Source: Alphaproteobacteria bacterium (GTDB taxonomy: Bacteria; Pseudomonadota; Alphaproteobacteria; Micropepsales; Micropepsaceae). Taken from it: 64,000 bases of DNA. The DNA is taken from positions 124,001 to 188,000 of the forward strand of contig JACKLF010000004.1 of NCBI GenBank assembly GCA_024236055.1, read 5' to 3'. How positions within the stretch are numbered: the first letter of the stretch is position 1; each line of letters starts with the position of its first letter. A program made the translations under genes and the position numbers. The notes below the pieces were generated by a model that was given only the letters and a program-made list of their open reading frames with translations, made no database searches and was not told the DNA's origin. Below, piece after piece: positions 26,924 to 35,373 of the stretch.

Positions 26924-27728
26924 GCCGCTTCGCGCGGTTCTCTTTGTTCCTGCCACGAACAGCCGCGCGCTGGAAAAGGCGCGCGGTCTGCGCGCCGACG
27001 CCGTCATCCTGGACCTGGAAGACGCCGTCGGCGCCGGACAGAAAGCCGCCGCCCGCCAGAACGCCATCGGGGCGGCAAAGTCCTTTGCCCCGCGCCTGAC
27101 CGCGATCCGGGTCAATGCCGCCGGCACGCCCTGGCACCAGGACGACATGGCGGCAGCGGTTGCCGCGCGCGCAGACGCCATCGTGCTGCCCAAGGTGAAC
27201 GGCCCCGAAGACATTGCTGCGGCGCGCGCCGTGGCGGGCGCGATCCCGCTATGGGCGATGATCGAGACGCCGCGCGCGGTGCTGGATGTCGATCGCATTG
27301 CCCAGGCGGGCGCGACCTGTCTGGTCCTGGGCGCCAACGACCTTTTGCATGCGCTGGATGGGCGTCACCAGCCTGGCCGCGCCAATCTTGCCCTGGCCAT
27401 GTCGCTGTGCGTGCTGGCGGCGCGCGCCGCCGGCATCGCGGTGCTGGACAGCGTGCACAACCAGATCGACGATGTGGAGGGTTTTGCAGCCGCCTGCGAA
27501 CAGGCGCGCGATTTCGGCTTTGACGGCAAGACCATCATCCACCCCGACCAGATCGAACCTGCGCTGACCGCCTTTTCGCCCTCAGCTCCGGATATCGAAC
27601 AGGCGCGGCGGGTGCTGGCGGCGTTCGATGCCCATCCGGGCGGCGGCGCCGTGGCGCTGGACGGGCGCATGCTGGAAGACCTGGATGCCGACCTGGCCCG
27701 GCGCACCCTGATGCGGGCGGGGCTTTGA
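26904..27728 (+). CDS. CitE-like CoA ester lyase (HpcH/HpaI aldolase family)
   Basis: A 274-residue TIM-barrel lyase, likely acting on a 3-hydroxyacyl-CoA such as malyl-, citramalyl- or HMG-type esters. Seen: RAVLFVPATNSRALEKARGL, the metal-binding ILDLEDAVGAGQK, IETPRAVLDVDRIA, and GFDGKTIIHPDQIEPALTAF. The start is a TTG at 26904 inside the end of the DUF1330 gene. Its stop touches the zapE start (TGAATG), so translation is coupled through the run. The precise substrate cannot be told. Confidence 0.88.
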   Translation: MSKASNRPLRAVLFVPATNSRALEKARGLRADAVILDLEDAVGAGQKAAARQNAIGAAKSFAPRLTAIRVNAAGTPWHQDDMAAAVAARADAIVLPKVNGPEDIAAARAVAGAIPLWAMIETPRAVLDVDRIAQAGATCLVLGANDLLHALDGRHQPGRANLALAMSLCVLAARAAGIAVLDSVHNQIDDVEGFAAACEQARDFGFDGKTIIHPDQIEPALTAFSPSAPDIEQARRVLAAFDAHPGGGAVALDGRMLEDLDADLARRTLMRAGL

Positions 27729-28835
27729 ATGGCGGCGGTGCTTGCGGCTTATGAACGGACATTGGCGGCGGGCGAGATCAAGCCCGACGCCCTGCAGAAA
27801 GCCGCCGCGCAAAGGCTGGACGACCTTGCCCAGGCGCTGGCGCAAAAGCCCGCCGGCTTTTCCCTGTTTCGCCGCCCGCCCCCACCGCCGCGCGGACTAT
27901 ACCTTTGGGGCGATGTGGGCCGCGGCAAGACCATGCTGATGGACCTGTTCTTTGCCGCCGTGCCGCTGGCGTCCAAGCGGCGCGCCCATTTCAACAGCTT
28001 CATGCTGGATACCCATGCGCGCATCCATGCCATGCGTCAGCAGGCCGGCGTCACCGATCCGATCGCGCCAGTGGCGCGCGCCCTGGCCGACAGTGCGCGG
28101 CTGTTGTGCTTCGACGAATTCCAGGTCACCGACGTGGCCGACGCCATGATCCTGGGCCGGCTGTTCGAGGCGCTGTTGGCCGAGGGCGTGACCATCGTGG
28201 CGACCAGCAATACCGCGCCCGAGCACCTGTATGAGGGCGGGCTGAACCGCCAGCTTTTCCTGCCCTTCATCGCCGAGATCCGCGCCCGGCTGGATGTGGT
28301 GGAGCTGAACGGCGCCACCGATTATCGCATGGAACGGACGGCGGGCATTCCCACATGGCTGAGCCCCCTGTCGGATACGGCCGAGGCGGCGATGAACCAG
28401 GCCTGGCAGGATCTGACCGGCACGCGGGCGGGACGGCCGGTGATCCTGACCGTGCTGGGCCGCAAGCTGGTGGTGCCCCAGGCCGCCAGGGGCGCGGCAC
28501 GCTTCGGCTTTGCCGATCTGTGCGAACAGCCGCTGGGGGCGGGCGACTATCTGGCGATCGCGCGCGAATTTCACACCGTGCTGGTCGACCATGTCCCGCT
28601 GCTGACCGCGGACATGCGCAACGAAGCGCGCCGCTTCATCCTGCTGATCGATACGCTGTATGACGAGGGCGTGGCGCTGATCGCCAGCGCCGAAGGCGCC
28701 CCCGAGGCGCTTTACCCCGAAGGCGGCCCCGATGCGGGATTGCGCGACGCCTTCCGCCGCACCGTGTCCCGCCTTGCCGAAATGCAGAGCGAGGACTATC
28801 TGAAACAGACATGCCACCAAGACGGTCGATCATGA
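27729..28835 (+). CDS. zapE: Cell division protein ZapE (AFG1-like ATPase)
   Basis: A 368-residue P-loop ATPase that associates with the Z-ring and quality control at the membrane. Walker A GDVGRGKT at residues 61-68, Walker B LLCFDEFQVTDVADAM, sensor-like TIVATSNTAPEHLYEGGLNR, and the family C-terminus RFILLIDTLYDEGVALIASA. Length matches the family. It starts directly after the lyase stop and its own stop overlaps the next start (ATGA). Confidence 0.94.
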   Translation: MAAVLAAYERTLAAGEIKPDALQKAAAQRLDDLAQALAQKPAGFSLFRRPPPPPRGLYLWGDVGRGKTMLMDLFFAAVPLASKRRAHFNSFMLDTHARIHAMRQQAGVTDPIAPVARALADSARLLCFDEFQVTDVADAMILGRLFEALLAEGVTIVATSNTAPEHLYEGGLNRQLFLPFIAEIRARLDVVELNGATDYRMERTAGIPTWLSPLSDTAEAAMNQAWQDLTGTRAGRPVILTVLGRKLVVPQAARGAARFGFADLCEQPLGAGDYLAIAREFHTVLVDHVPLLTADMRNEARRFILLIDTLYDEGVALIASAEGAPEALYPEGGPDAGLRDAFRRTVSRLAEMQSEDYLKQTCHQDGRS

Positions 28836-29248
28836 CTGGTGTCTATTGGGCCTGCGCCTTCATCCTGGCTGGCATCCTGTTTTACCGCTTTGGCTGGCCG
28901 CGGATGCAGAAGTTCGACGCCGAGAATATCGCCCGCATCGAGCGCGAACAGCGCGACAAGGCTGACGCCAACGCCCATATTCGCCACGCCCTGGAAGTGG
29001 CGGACGAGCAGGTGGAAGATATCCAGGAAGTGCGCGTGGGCAGCGCCACCCACTACCTGTTTGAAGCCGAAGCCTTTGCAACCCGCGAGGAGGCCGAGGA
29101 AATGCGCGCCCGCCGGGTCGGCACGGTGGCGCGCCGTTTCTATGCCGAATTGCCCGAGGCGCTGATGGCCCGCGGCGACGGCGGCGCGCGCAGCCCCCTG
29201 TCGGCGCGCGAACGGGCCAGCGCACGCTGGAAAAGGACGGTGCACTGA
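28832..29248 (+). CDS. Membrane-anchored protein, unknown function
   Basis: 138 residues. One membrane helix at the N-terminus (MTGVYWACAFILAGILFYRF), then a charged, helical cytoplasmic part (NIARIEREQRDKADANAHIR, EVADEQVEDIQEVRVGSATH) and a basic C-terminus. The ATG overlaps the zapE stop, which fixes the start and suggests a shared role at the membrane or septum. No family recognised. Confidence 0.75.
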   Translation: MTGVYWACAFILAGILFYRFGWPRMQKFDAENIARIEREQRDKADANAHIRHALEVADEQVEDIQEVRVGSATHYLFEAEAFATREEAEEMRARRVGTVARRFYAELPEALMARGDGGARSPLSARERASARWKRTVH

Positions 29249-29535
29249 TGGTCAGCGTCCTGGTGGTGGCGGTTTTGGGCCTGGCGGCGGGCGCGGCGGC
29301 CGGCGTGCTGGCCTTCTTCCTGTTTCTGGCGCGGCTGGGCGCGGGGCGCGCGCGGCGCGTGGCGCTGGCCGCCGCGATGGGCGGCACGATTGCGTCCACC
29401 CTGTCGGCGCTTGTGCAGTTGCCTTTCTTCGCCGATGGCGCGGTCACGGTGCCGCTGGTGACGTCGGCGGTTGCCGGCGCGGTGGGCGCAGGGCTTGCCG
29501 CGGCGATGATCCTGCGCGCGCGGCCACGGGCCTAG
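29248..29535 (+). CDS. Small polytopic membrane protein, unknown function
   Basis: 95 residues with three predicted helices (VLVVAVLGLAAGAAAGVLAF, AALAAAMGG-type middle segment, LVTSAVAGAVGAGLAAAMIL). It overlaps the preceding stop as TGATG, so it belongs to the zapE operon. Its stop TAG is part of CTAG, in which the convergent ubiH-family gene also ends. Confidence 0.7.
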   Translation: MVSVLVVAVLGLAAGAAAGVLAFFLFLARLGAGRARRVALAAAMGGTIASTLSALVQLPFFADGAVTVPLVTSAVAGAVGAGLAAAMILRARPRA

Positions 29536-30755
29536 GCCGCCTCGCCTTTCATCAGACGCGGCAACTTCCCCACATCGCCGCCGGCATGGCGCATGAAGAA
29601 GCGCCGCGCCGGAGCGATGGAATCGACAATCCCCATGCCAATGTCGCGGATCGCCCGCACCGGCGCGATATCATTGGAGAAGAGGCGGTTCATCGCATCC
29701 ATGGTGCCGCCCATCACGACGGAATCGAAGCGCCGCCAGCGCTCGTAACGCTTCAGCACATCCAGCGCACCAATATCCTGGCCCAGCCGCGCCGCATCCA
29801 GCAGCACTTCGGCCAGGGCGGCGGCATCCTTCAGGCCCAGGTTCAGTCCCTGCCCGGCGATGGGATGAATGCCATGCGCCGCATCCCCGGCCAGCGCAAA
29901 CCGCGGGCGCACGAAATCGCGCGCGATATGAAAGGACAGGGGATAGGACCAGCGCGGCCCATCAGCCCTGGCTGCGCCCAGGTGATCGCCGAAGCGGCGC
30001 GCCAGTTCGGCGTTGAAGCCGGCCTCGTCCAGCGCCAGCAGGCCCGGCGCTTTCGTCTTCGCCTCGGTCCAGACCAGCGATGAGCGGTTGCCCGGAAGCG
30101 GCAGAATGGCAAACGGGCCCGATGGCAGGAAATGCTCATAGGCCACGCCATTGTGCGGCCGTTCATGCTCCACCGTCGCCACGATGCCGGTCTGGGGATA
30201 GGACCAGCCAACCTTGCCGATGCCCGCCTCCTCGCGCAGCGGGCTTTGCCGCCCGTCCGCGGCGATGGCCAGCGCGGCGGCGATGGTCCGGCCGTCGCCC
30301 AGGGTGGCGGTGGCGCGCCCGCCATCGACCGCGACAGTTTTGACGGCATTGGGGGCGATGAGTTCCAGCCCCGGCGTGGCGGCCACGGCCTCATACAGCG
30401 CCAGGCGGATGTGGCGGTTCTCGGCAATGTGGCCCAGCGCGCCCGCACCCACCTCCTGGCCGTCGAAGTGCAACGAAAAGGGCGAAGGCGCACGGCCCAC
30501 CGCGCCGTCGGTCACCAGGATCTCGCGGATGGGCTGGGCGTGGGCCTGCAGATGCTCCCACACACCCAGCGCCGACAGCATGCGCACGCTGGCATAGGCC
30601 AGGGCCGAAACCCGGCCATCGAAGCGCGGCTCCAGCTGGCGGGCCGCCGGCGCAGGATCGGCCACCGCGACCTTCAGCCCGCCCCGGGCCAGGGCAATAC
30701 CCAGCGGCAGGCCCACCATGCCGCCGCCAGCGATCAGCACATCGACACGAATCAC
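29532..30755 (-). CDS. UbiH/UbiF/COQ6-family FAD-dependent hydroxylase
   Basis: A flavoprotein monooxygenase likely hydroxylating a ubiquinone precursor at the membrane. 407 residues: FAD-binding VLIAGGGMVGLPLGIALARG at the N-terminus, the DG motif in ALAIAADGRQSPLREEA, and the GD motif FALAGDAAHGIHPIAGQGLN. The start is set at a GTG at 30755 (then IRVDVLIAGGG) because TTGGAGC lies seven bases upstream. The frame is open to a TTG at 30818, but that stretch is AT-rich and unlike the family. Which ring position it hydroxylates is not decidable. Confidence 0.9.
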   Translation of the reverse strand: MIRVDVLIAGGGMVGLPLGIALARGGLKVAVADPAPAARQLEPRFDGRVSALAYASVRMLSALGVWEHLQAHAQPIREILVTDGAVGRAPSPFSLHFDGQEVGAGALGHIAENRHIRLALYEAVAATPGLELIAPNAVKTVAVDGGRATATLGDGRTIAAALAIAADGRQSPLREEAGIGKVGWSYPQTGIVATVEHERPHNGVAYEHFLPSGPFAILPLPGNRSSLVWTEAKTKAPGLLALDEAGFNAELARRFGDHLGAARADGPRWSYPLSFHIARDFVRPRFALAGDAAHGIHPIAGQGLNLGLKDAAALAEVLLDAARLGQDIGALDVLKRYERWRRFDSVVMGGTMDAMNRLFSNDIAPVRAIRDIGMGIVDSIAPARRFFMRHAGGDVGKLPRLMKGEAA

Positions 30756-30904
30756 AATTTTGCTCCAATCGCGCTCATTATTTGTGCATTTTTTCGATTC
30801 TGCCTGAACTTTAGGCAAAAATGTCTGCCTGTTTTTGAGTCACTGAATCCCGATTTTCGGCACTTTTCCATTTGTTTTCATACACTTGTGCAATCCGCCC
30901 AAAG

Positions 30905-30921
30905 TTGGCCCGCTTCTTGAT
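30905..30921 (+). promoter_or_regulatory. Possible sigma-54-like promoter upstream of glnK
   Basis: TTGGCCCGCTTCTTGAT resembles a -24/-12 box, but the -12 dinucleotide is GA rather than GC. The position, 58 bases before glnK, and the known NtrC control of glnK-amt make it worth listing; evidence is weak. Confidence 0.3.
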
Positions 30922-30978
30922 AATTCGTTAAGGCCGGGCCCTCTGTCCGGCACTGGCAAAAACATGGAAGGACGGCAG

Positions 30979-31317
30979 ATGAAGCTTATTACGGCGATCA
31001 TCAAACCCTTCAAGCTCGACGAAGTCCGGGAGTCGCTGTCGGCGCTCGGCGTTCAGGGCATGACGGTGACTGAGGTGAAAGGCTACGGGCGGCAGAAGGG
31101 GCACACGGAAATCTATCGCGGCGCGGAATACGCCGTGAGCTTCCTGCCCAAGCTCAAGATCGAAGTGGCGGTGAAGGGTGAGATGCTGGAAGCGGTGATC
31201 GAGGCGATCACTTCCAAGGCGAAGACCGGCCAGATCGGCGACGGAAAGATTTTCGTCACGCCGCTCGAGCAGGTCGTTCGTATCCGCACCGGCGAAACGG
31301 ATGGCGACGCGCTGTAG
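30979..31317 (+). CDS. glnK: Nitrogen regulatory protein P-II
   Basis: A 112-residue trimeric signal protein that reads nitrogen, 2-oxoglutarate and ATP status. MKLITAIIKPFKLDEVRESL opens it. The T-loop carries the uridylylation site Tyr51 in IYRGAEYAVSFLPK. The B- and C-loops are present (KTGQIGDGKIFVTPLEQVVR, RTGETDGDAL). The ATG at 30979 gives the exact family length. It sits 37 bases upstream of amt, the standard pair: GlnK blocks the Amt channel when nitrogen is plentiful. GlnB and GlnK are hard to separate by sequence; context favours GlnK. Confidence 0.94.
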   Translation: MKLITAIIKPFKLDEVRESLSALGVQGMTVTEVKGYGRQKGHTEIYRGAEYAVSFLPKLKIEVAVKGEMLEAVIEAITSKAKTGQIGDGKIFVTPLEQVVRIRTGETDGDAL

Positions 31318-31354
31318 GCCGCAGGCTTCCACGCGACCACAAAGGGGACATGAC

Positions 31355-32660
31355 ATGAGAATTGAAACTTTGAAGAAAGCGGGCCTTGCGACGCTTGCCG
31401 GTCTTGGCGCGCTCGCACTGACCGCCGGCAGCGCGTTCGCGCAGGATGCCGCGCCAACGCTGGACACCGGCAACACCGCCTGGATGATCACCTCCTCGGC
31501 CCTGGTGCTGATGATGACCATTCCGGCCTGGGCCTGTTCTGTGGCGGCATGGTGCGCAAGAAGAACGTTCTGGCCACCCTGGCCCAGAGCTCGCACGGCG
31601 CTGCTGACGGTCCCGTGGATGGTCATCGGCTACAGCCTGGCCTCAGTCCAACAGCAATCCCACCTCAACCAGTTCATCGGTGACTTCAGCTACCTGTTCC
31701 TGGCGCCGATGAAGGCAGGCGACCCGTCGGCCTCGATCCCCGAATCGGTGTTCATGTTCTTCCAGATGACCTTGCGTCATCACGCCGGCGCTGATCGCCG
31801 GCGCCCTGGCGGACCGCTGAAGTTCTCGGCCTTTCTGTGGTTCATGAGCCTGCGGTTGATCTTCGTCTATCCCCCATCGCCCATGGTGTGGGTGGCGGTC
31901 TTCTGGGCACCATGGGTTTCGACCCCTGCTGGCGGCTCGGTCGCGCACTTGAACGCCGGTACCGCGGCGCTGGTGACCTGCCTGATGCTGGCAGCGCATC
32001 GGCTGCGGCACCGAAAACATGTCGCCCCTGGCAACCTGGTCCTGTCGGTCATCAGCGCCAGCCTGCTGTGGGTCAGCTGTCTGGCTTCAACGCCGGTTCG
32101 GAACTGGCTGCCGACGGCAATGCCGGCATGGCTGCCGCTGTCCCAGATCGCGACCGCTGCCGCGGCCCTGGCCTGATGTTCGCCGAATGGATCATCGCCA
32201 AGAAGCCTTCTGCCCTGGGCATGATCTCGAGCGCCGTCGCCGGGCTTGCGGCGATTACCCCGGCTTCGGGCTTTGTCGATCCGGTGGCGCGCTCATCATC
32301 GGCCTACGCCGGCGCGGTCTGCTATGTCTCGCCTTGTGGGTCAAGAAGGCCGCTGTATGACGACAGCCTGGACGCCTGGGGCGTGTACGGTGTGGGTAGC
32401 GCCGCTGGCGCCATCCTGACCGGCGCCTTCGCCAACAGCGCGGTCAACGGCAACGAAGCCATGGCTGGCCTCATCGACGGCAACTTCGCCCCAGATGCTC
32501 ATCCAGTGTTCGCCGACGTCGGCATCACCTTCGTGTGCAAGCCATCGGACCTTCATCATCCTGAAATACCATCGACATGGTGATCGGCCTGCGCGTCTCG
32601 CCGGAAGTTGAAGTCGAAGGCCTCGACATCAACCTGCATGGCGAAACCGTGCACGACTAA
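31355..32660 (+). CDS. amt: Ammonium transporter Amt (heavily damaged reading frame here)
   Basis: An inner-membrane ammonia channel. The N-terminus MRIETLKKAGLATLAGLGAL is a signal-like helix after the ribosome site AAAGGGG. Conserved Amt pieces appear in all three frames: MITSSALVLMMTIP, ESVFMFFQMT, FSAFLWFMSL, VAHLNAGTAALVTCLML, FAEWIIAKKPSALGMIS, AAITPASGFVDPV and DSLDAWGVYGVGSAAGAILT. The ending LHGETVHD stops at 32660. Between them are many gained and lost bases and also substitutions that break invariant residues, far more than elsewhere. I regard it as a poorly resolved but probably functional gene; true decay cannot be excluded. Confidence 0.82.
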
Positions 32661-32682
32661 GCGATCAACAAAGCTTGCAATC

Positions 32683-32710
32683 AGGGCGTCCCGAAAGGGG
32701 CGCCCTTTTT
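32683..32710 (+). terminator. Intrinsic terminator after amt
   Basis: AGGGCGTCCC and GGGGCGCCCT pair around a GAAA tetraloop (one wobble), followed by TTTTTGTTTTT. Confidence 0.9.
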
Positions 32711-32719
32711 GTTTTTGAA

Positions 32720-32812
32720 CCCCCTCCGGCGCAGCTCGACTTGCTTTCGGCAAGCCCATCGCTGCGCCACCTCCCCCTTTCAGGCGCTTCGCGCCAAAGG
32801 GGGAGAGGGGTC
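32720..32812. repeat. REP-like structured repeat, copy A
   Basis: Two modules. Module 1 (32720-32773) is a nested palindrome: GGCGCAGC (32728) pairs with GCTGCGCC (32761) and CTTGC pairs with GCAAG inside. Module 2 has arms CTCCCCCTTT (32771) and AAAGGGGGAG (32796). Module 1 recurs at 55838-55891 with 52 of 54 bases identical; module 2 arms recur at 43939-43973. Confidence 0.85.
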
Positions 32813-32831
32813 TCTGGAATTGGCAATCGCG

Positions 32832-33803
32832 TTATTCTGGATAGGTGATTGTCACGCCCATCGCGGCAAGCTGTTCCAGCACCCCGCCCTGGCGCAGCAA
32901 GGGCCCGATCGAGATCACCGCCGCACTCTTGCCGCCCTCGCTAAGCGCCGCATCCAGCCCCTTGACGATCAGCCCCACGCTCAGGGCATTGACCCCAGCG
33001 GCCTGGGGCGAAATCTGCGCCACGCATTCGAGCAGTTTGGTCTCGGCATAATGCGCCTTGACCTGTTCGATATCGCCATCGGCCCAGGCATCGGCCGCCG
33101 CAGCCGCATCGCGCGCCTGGCGCATCGTGTCGTCCACCGCCTGAACCAGGCAGGCGCGCTGGCGCGCCTGCGGCAGGGCCAGCACCGCACGCACCGTGGG
33201 CATCAGGTCGAATTCGCCCATCCGCCGCACCGGCACATGGGCGCGCCGCGCCATCCGTTCCACCGTGCGGCGCGGCTCGCGCCGGGTCAGATCGCGTGAT
33301 TTCAGGAAGTCGCGCTGCAGCCGCATCGCCGCGACCAGCGTGGCGTCATCGGCATAATCACTGCCACTCTTGCCCGCCAGCCGCGCGGCCTGGGCGAAGC
33401 GCGCCGCCAGCGGCGCGGGCAGAGCCTGTTGCAATGTCTGTCCGTCAGGCTGGCGCAACAGGTCGCCATGCCACAGATAGAACCAGGCGGCATCCACAAG
33501 GCCGGCATCGGGCGCGGGCGGCAGCAGGAGCTGGCGCGCGCCATCGATCAGGCGCGCAAGGCTGGCCGCGTTCCATTCCAGGTCTTCAGGCATCGGACCG
33601 ATGGTGCCCAGGACCCGGATTTCGCCGCTGCCCCGCGACAGGCGCCAGATGGCGGGCCCGCGCGCATCGGCGGTGACGGTGACGTGTTCGACATCGGCGG
33701 GCAGGCTGGACGACCAGATTTCTGCCGGAGTCTGCGCACACACGGGCGCCACGCCCAGCAGCAGCGCGGCCATCAACGCCAACAGGGGACGGCTGTTTGC
33801 CAT
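32832..33803 (-). CDS. TraB/GumN family protein, exported
   Basis: 323 residues with a signal peptide (MANSRPLLALMAALLLGVAP, cleavage near VCA/QT). TraB/GumN features: IWRLSRGSGEIRVLGTIGPM near the N-terminus and the closing ISIGPLLRQGGVLEQLAAMG, matching the usual final helix and strand. Well-characterised relatives have a GTxH-type metal motif; here the position reads GTIGPMP, so the His is absent. The frame is open to 33860, but the signal peptide starts at 33803. Function unknown; metal-dependent peptidase activity is doubtful. Confidence 0.78.
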   Translation of the reverse strand: MANSRPLLALMAALLLGVAPVCAQTPAEIWSSSLPADVEHVTVTADARGPAIWRLSRGSGEIRVLGTIGPMPEDLEWNAASLARLIDGARQLLLPPAPDAGLVDAAWFYLWHGDLLRQPDGQTLQQALPAPLAARFAQAARLAGKSGSDYADDATLVAAMRLQRDFLKSRDLTRREPRRTVERMARRAHVPVRRMGEFDLMPTVRAVLALPQARQRACLVQAVDDTMRQARDAAAAADAWADGDIEQVKAHYAETKLLECVAQISPQAAGVNALSVGLIVKGLDAALSEGGKSAAVISIGPLLRQGGVLEQLAAMGVTITYPE

Positions 33804-34029
33804 GCGCCATGCTGGCATGTGCGCCATGCAGCGACCAGTCGCATGATCTATTTCGCTCACGGCCAGCGCGCAGGGCGCGCGGCCTCCGCGGGGGCGGCGG
33901 ACCCCCGCCGGGGCGCGGTCGCGCCCATATCATCGTCGGTAGCCGACATGACCGTCGAAAAGGTATGACCTACTGGCCCATTCACCGCTCTGCCACTAGA
34001 TTTCGCGCACCTGTCACCGGAGTTGCCGT

Positions 34030-35226
34030 TTGCCCGACATGCTGATGTCCGCCCTGCCCGAAGGGCCCTTCGCCCGCCTCGCCGCGCTGCTGAACGGCAT
34101 CGAAGCGGGCAAACCCGCCATCTCGCTGGCGGTGGGCGATCCCAGCGGACCGGTGCCCGCCTTTGTGCGCGAGGCGCTGGACAATGCCCTGACCAGCTTC
34201 GGCAACTATCCCGCCATCACCGGCACCGAGATCTGGCGCCAGGCGGCAGCCGGCTGGCTGAACCGGCGCTTCGAGCTGAACGGCGCCGTCGATGCCGAAC
34301 ACAATCTGCTGCCGCTGGCCGGCACCCGCGAGGGCCTGTTCAGCGCCCTGTTTCCCTTCATGCCGCATTCCAAGGCTGGCGCGAAACCGATCGTCGCGAT
34401 GCCCAATCCCTTCTACCAGTGCTACGCCGCCGCCGCGCTGGCGGGCGGCGCCGAGCCGCTCTATGTGCCCGCGTACAAAGAGAACGGTTTTCTGCCCGAC
34501 TATGCCGGCCTGCCCCAAGAGACGCTGAACCGGCTGGTTGCGGTCTATATCTGCAGCCCCTCCAATCCGGAGGGCGCGGTCGCCGATGAAGCCTATTGGC
34601 GCACGCTGTTCGCGCTGGCGGACAAGCATGATTTCCTGGTGCTGGCCGACGAATGTTATGCCGACATCTGGTTCGACACCCCGCCGGTCTCGGCGCTGAC
34701 GGCGCGGCTGCGCCAGTCCGGCACCCTGTCGCGGCTTCTGTCCTTTCATTCCCTGTCCAAGCGGTCTGGCCTGCCGGGCATCCGCTCGGGCCTGGTGGCG
34801 GGCGAGGCGGCGCTGATCGCCCGCCTGCGCGCCTTCCGCAATGTGGCCGGTCCCACCGTGCCCGGTCCGCTGCTGGCGGCATCCGCTGCGCTGTGGAACG
34901 ACGAAGACCATGTGGCGGCGAACCGCGCCGCCTATCAGGAGAAGATGGCGGCGGCCCAGCGCATTCTGGGTGCGCGCATGACCCGCCCCGGCGGCGGATT
35001 TTTCCTGTGGCTGGATGTGGGCAATGGCGAGGATTTCGCCCGCCGCGCCTGGGCTGAGCAGGGGGTGCGGCTGCTGCCGGGCGCCTATATGGGCAGAGAC
35101 GTTTCCTCTGCCAGTGATAAAGAAAAAACCCAGGGAAACCCTGGCTTTTCTTACGTCCGGATCGCGCTCGTTAGGGATTTGTCAACCATTCTTACCGCAC
35201 TCGAAAGGGTGAAGGAAATTCTCTGA
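34030..35226 (+). CDS. Aminotransferase class I/II, DapC-like (succinyldiaminopimelate transaminase)
   Basis: A PLP enzyme of 398 residues, probably forming N-succinyl-diaminopimelate in the lysine/peptidoglycan pathway. Key pieces: LAVGDPSGPVPAFVREAL, the PLP-binding VYICSPSNPEGAV and VLADECYADIWFD, and the Schiff-base lysine in FHSLSKRSGLPGIRSG. A TTG at 34030 has GGAG at ideal spacing; ATG at 34039 is the alternative. Near the C-terminus (about residues 356-373) is an unusual stretch VSSASDKEKTQGNPG encoded by lower-GC DNA that can fold as a hairpin. DapC is the best match but other branched aminotransferases are possible. Confidence 0.82.
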   Translation: MPDMLMSALPEGPFARLAALLNGIEAGKPAISLAVGDPSGPVPAFVREALDNALTSFGNYPAITGTEIWRQAAAGWLNRRFELNGAVDAEHNLLPLAGTREGLFSALFPFMPHSKAGAKPIVAMPNPFYQCYAAAALAGGAEPLYVPAYKENGFLPDYAGLPQETLNRLVAVYICSPSNPEGAVADEAYWRTLFALADKHDFLVLADECYADIWFDTPPVSALTARLRQSGTLSRLLSFHSLSKRSGLPGIRSGLVAGEAALIARLRAFRNVAGPTVPGPLLAASAALWNDEDHVAANRAAYQEKMAAAQRILGARMTRPGGGFFLWLDVGNGEDFARRAWAEQGVRLLPGAYMGRDVSSASDKEKTQGNPGFSYVRIALVRDLSTILTALERVKEIL

Positions 35227-35373
35227 ACCGCCTTCGGGCGGTTCAGCATGCTGAGGCTTTCTTCCCCCGCATGGCGCAGCCATTGGCGGGGGCAGGTGGC
35301 GCAACGGGCTCTGCCGGGTGCGGATCGAAGATCCGCGGCGGCAGGCGCGCTGCGACGGATGGGGGTTTTAGAG

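Noticed and set aside
33843..33968. 41-codon plus-strand frame (MIYFAHGQRAGRAAS...)
   Set aside because: Arg/Ala-rich with no hydrophobic or structured pattern and no ribosome site; probably a leader region of the dapC-like gene.
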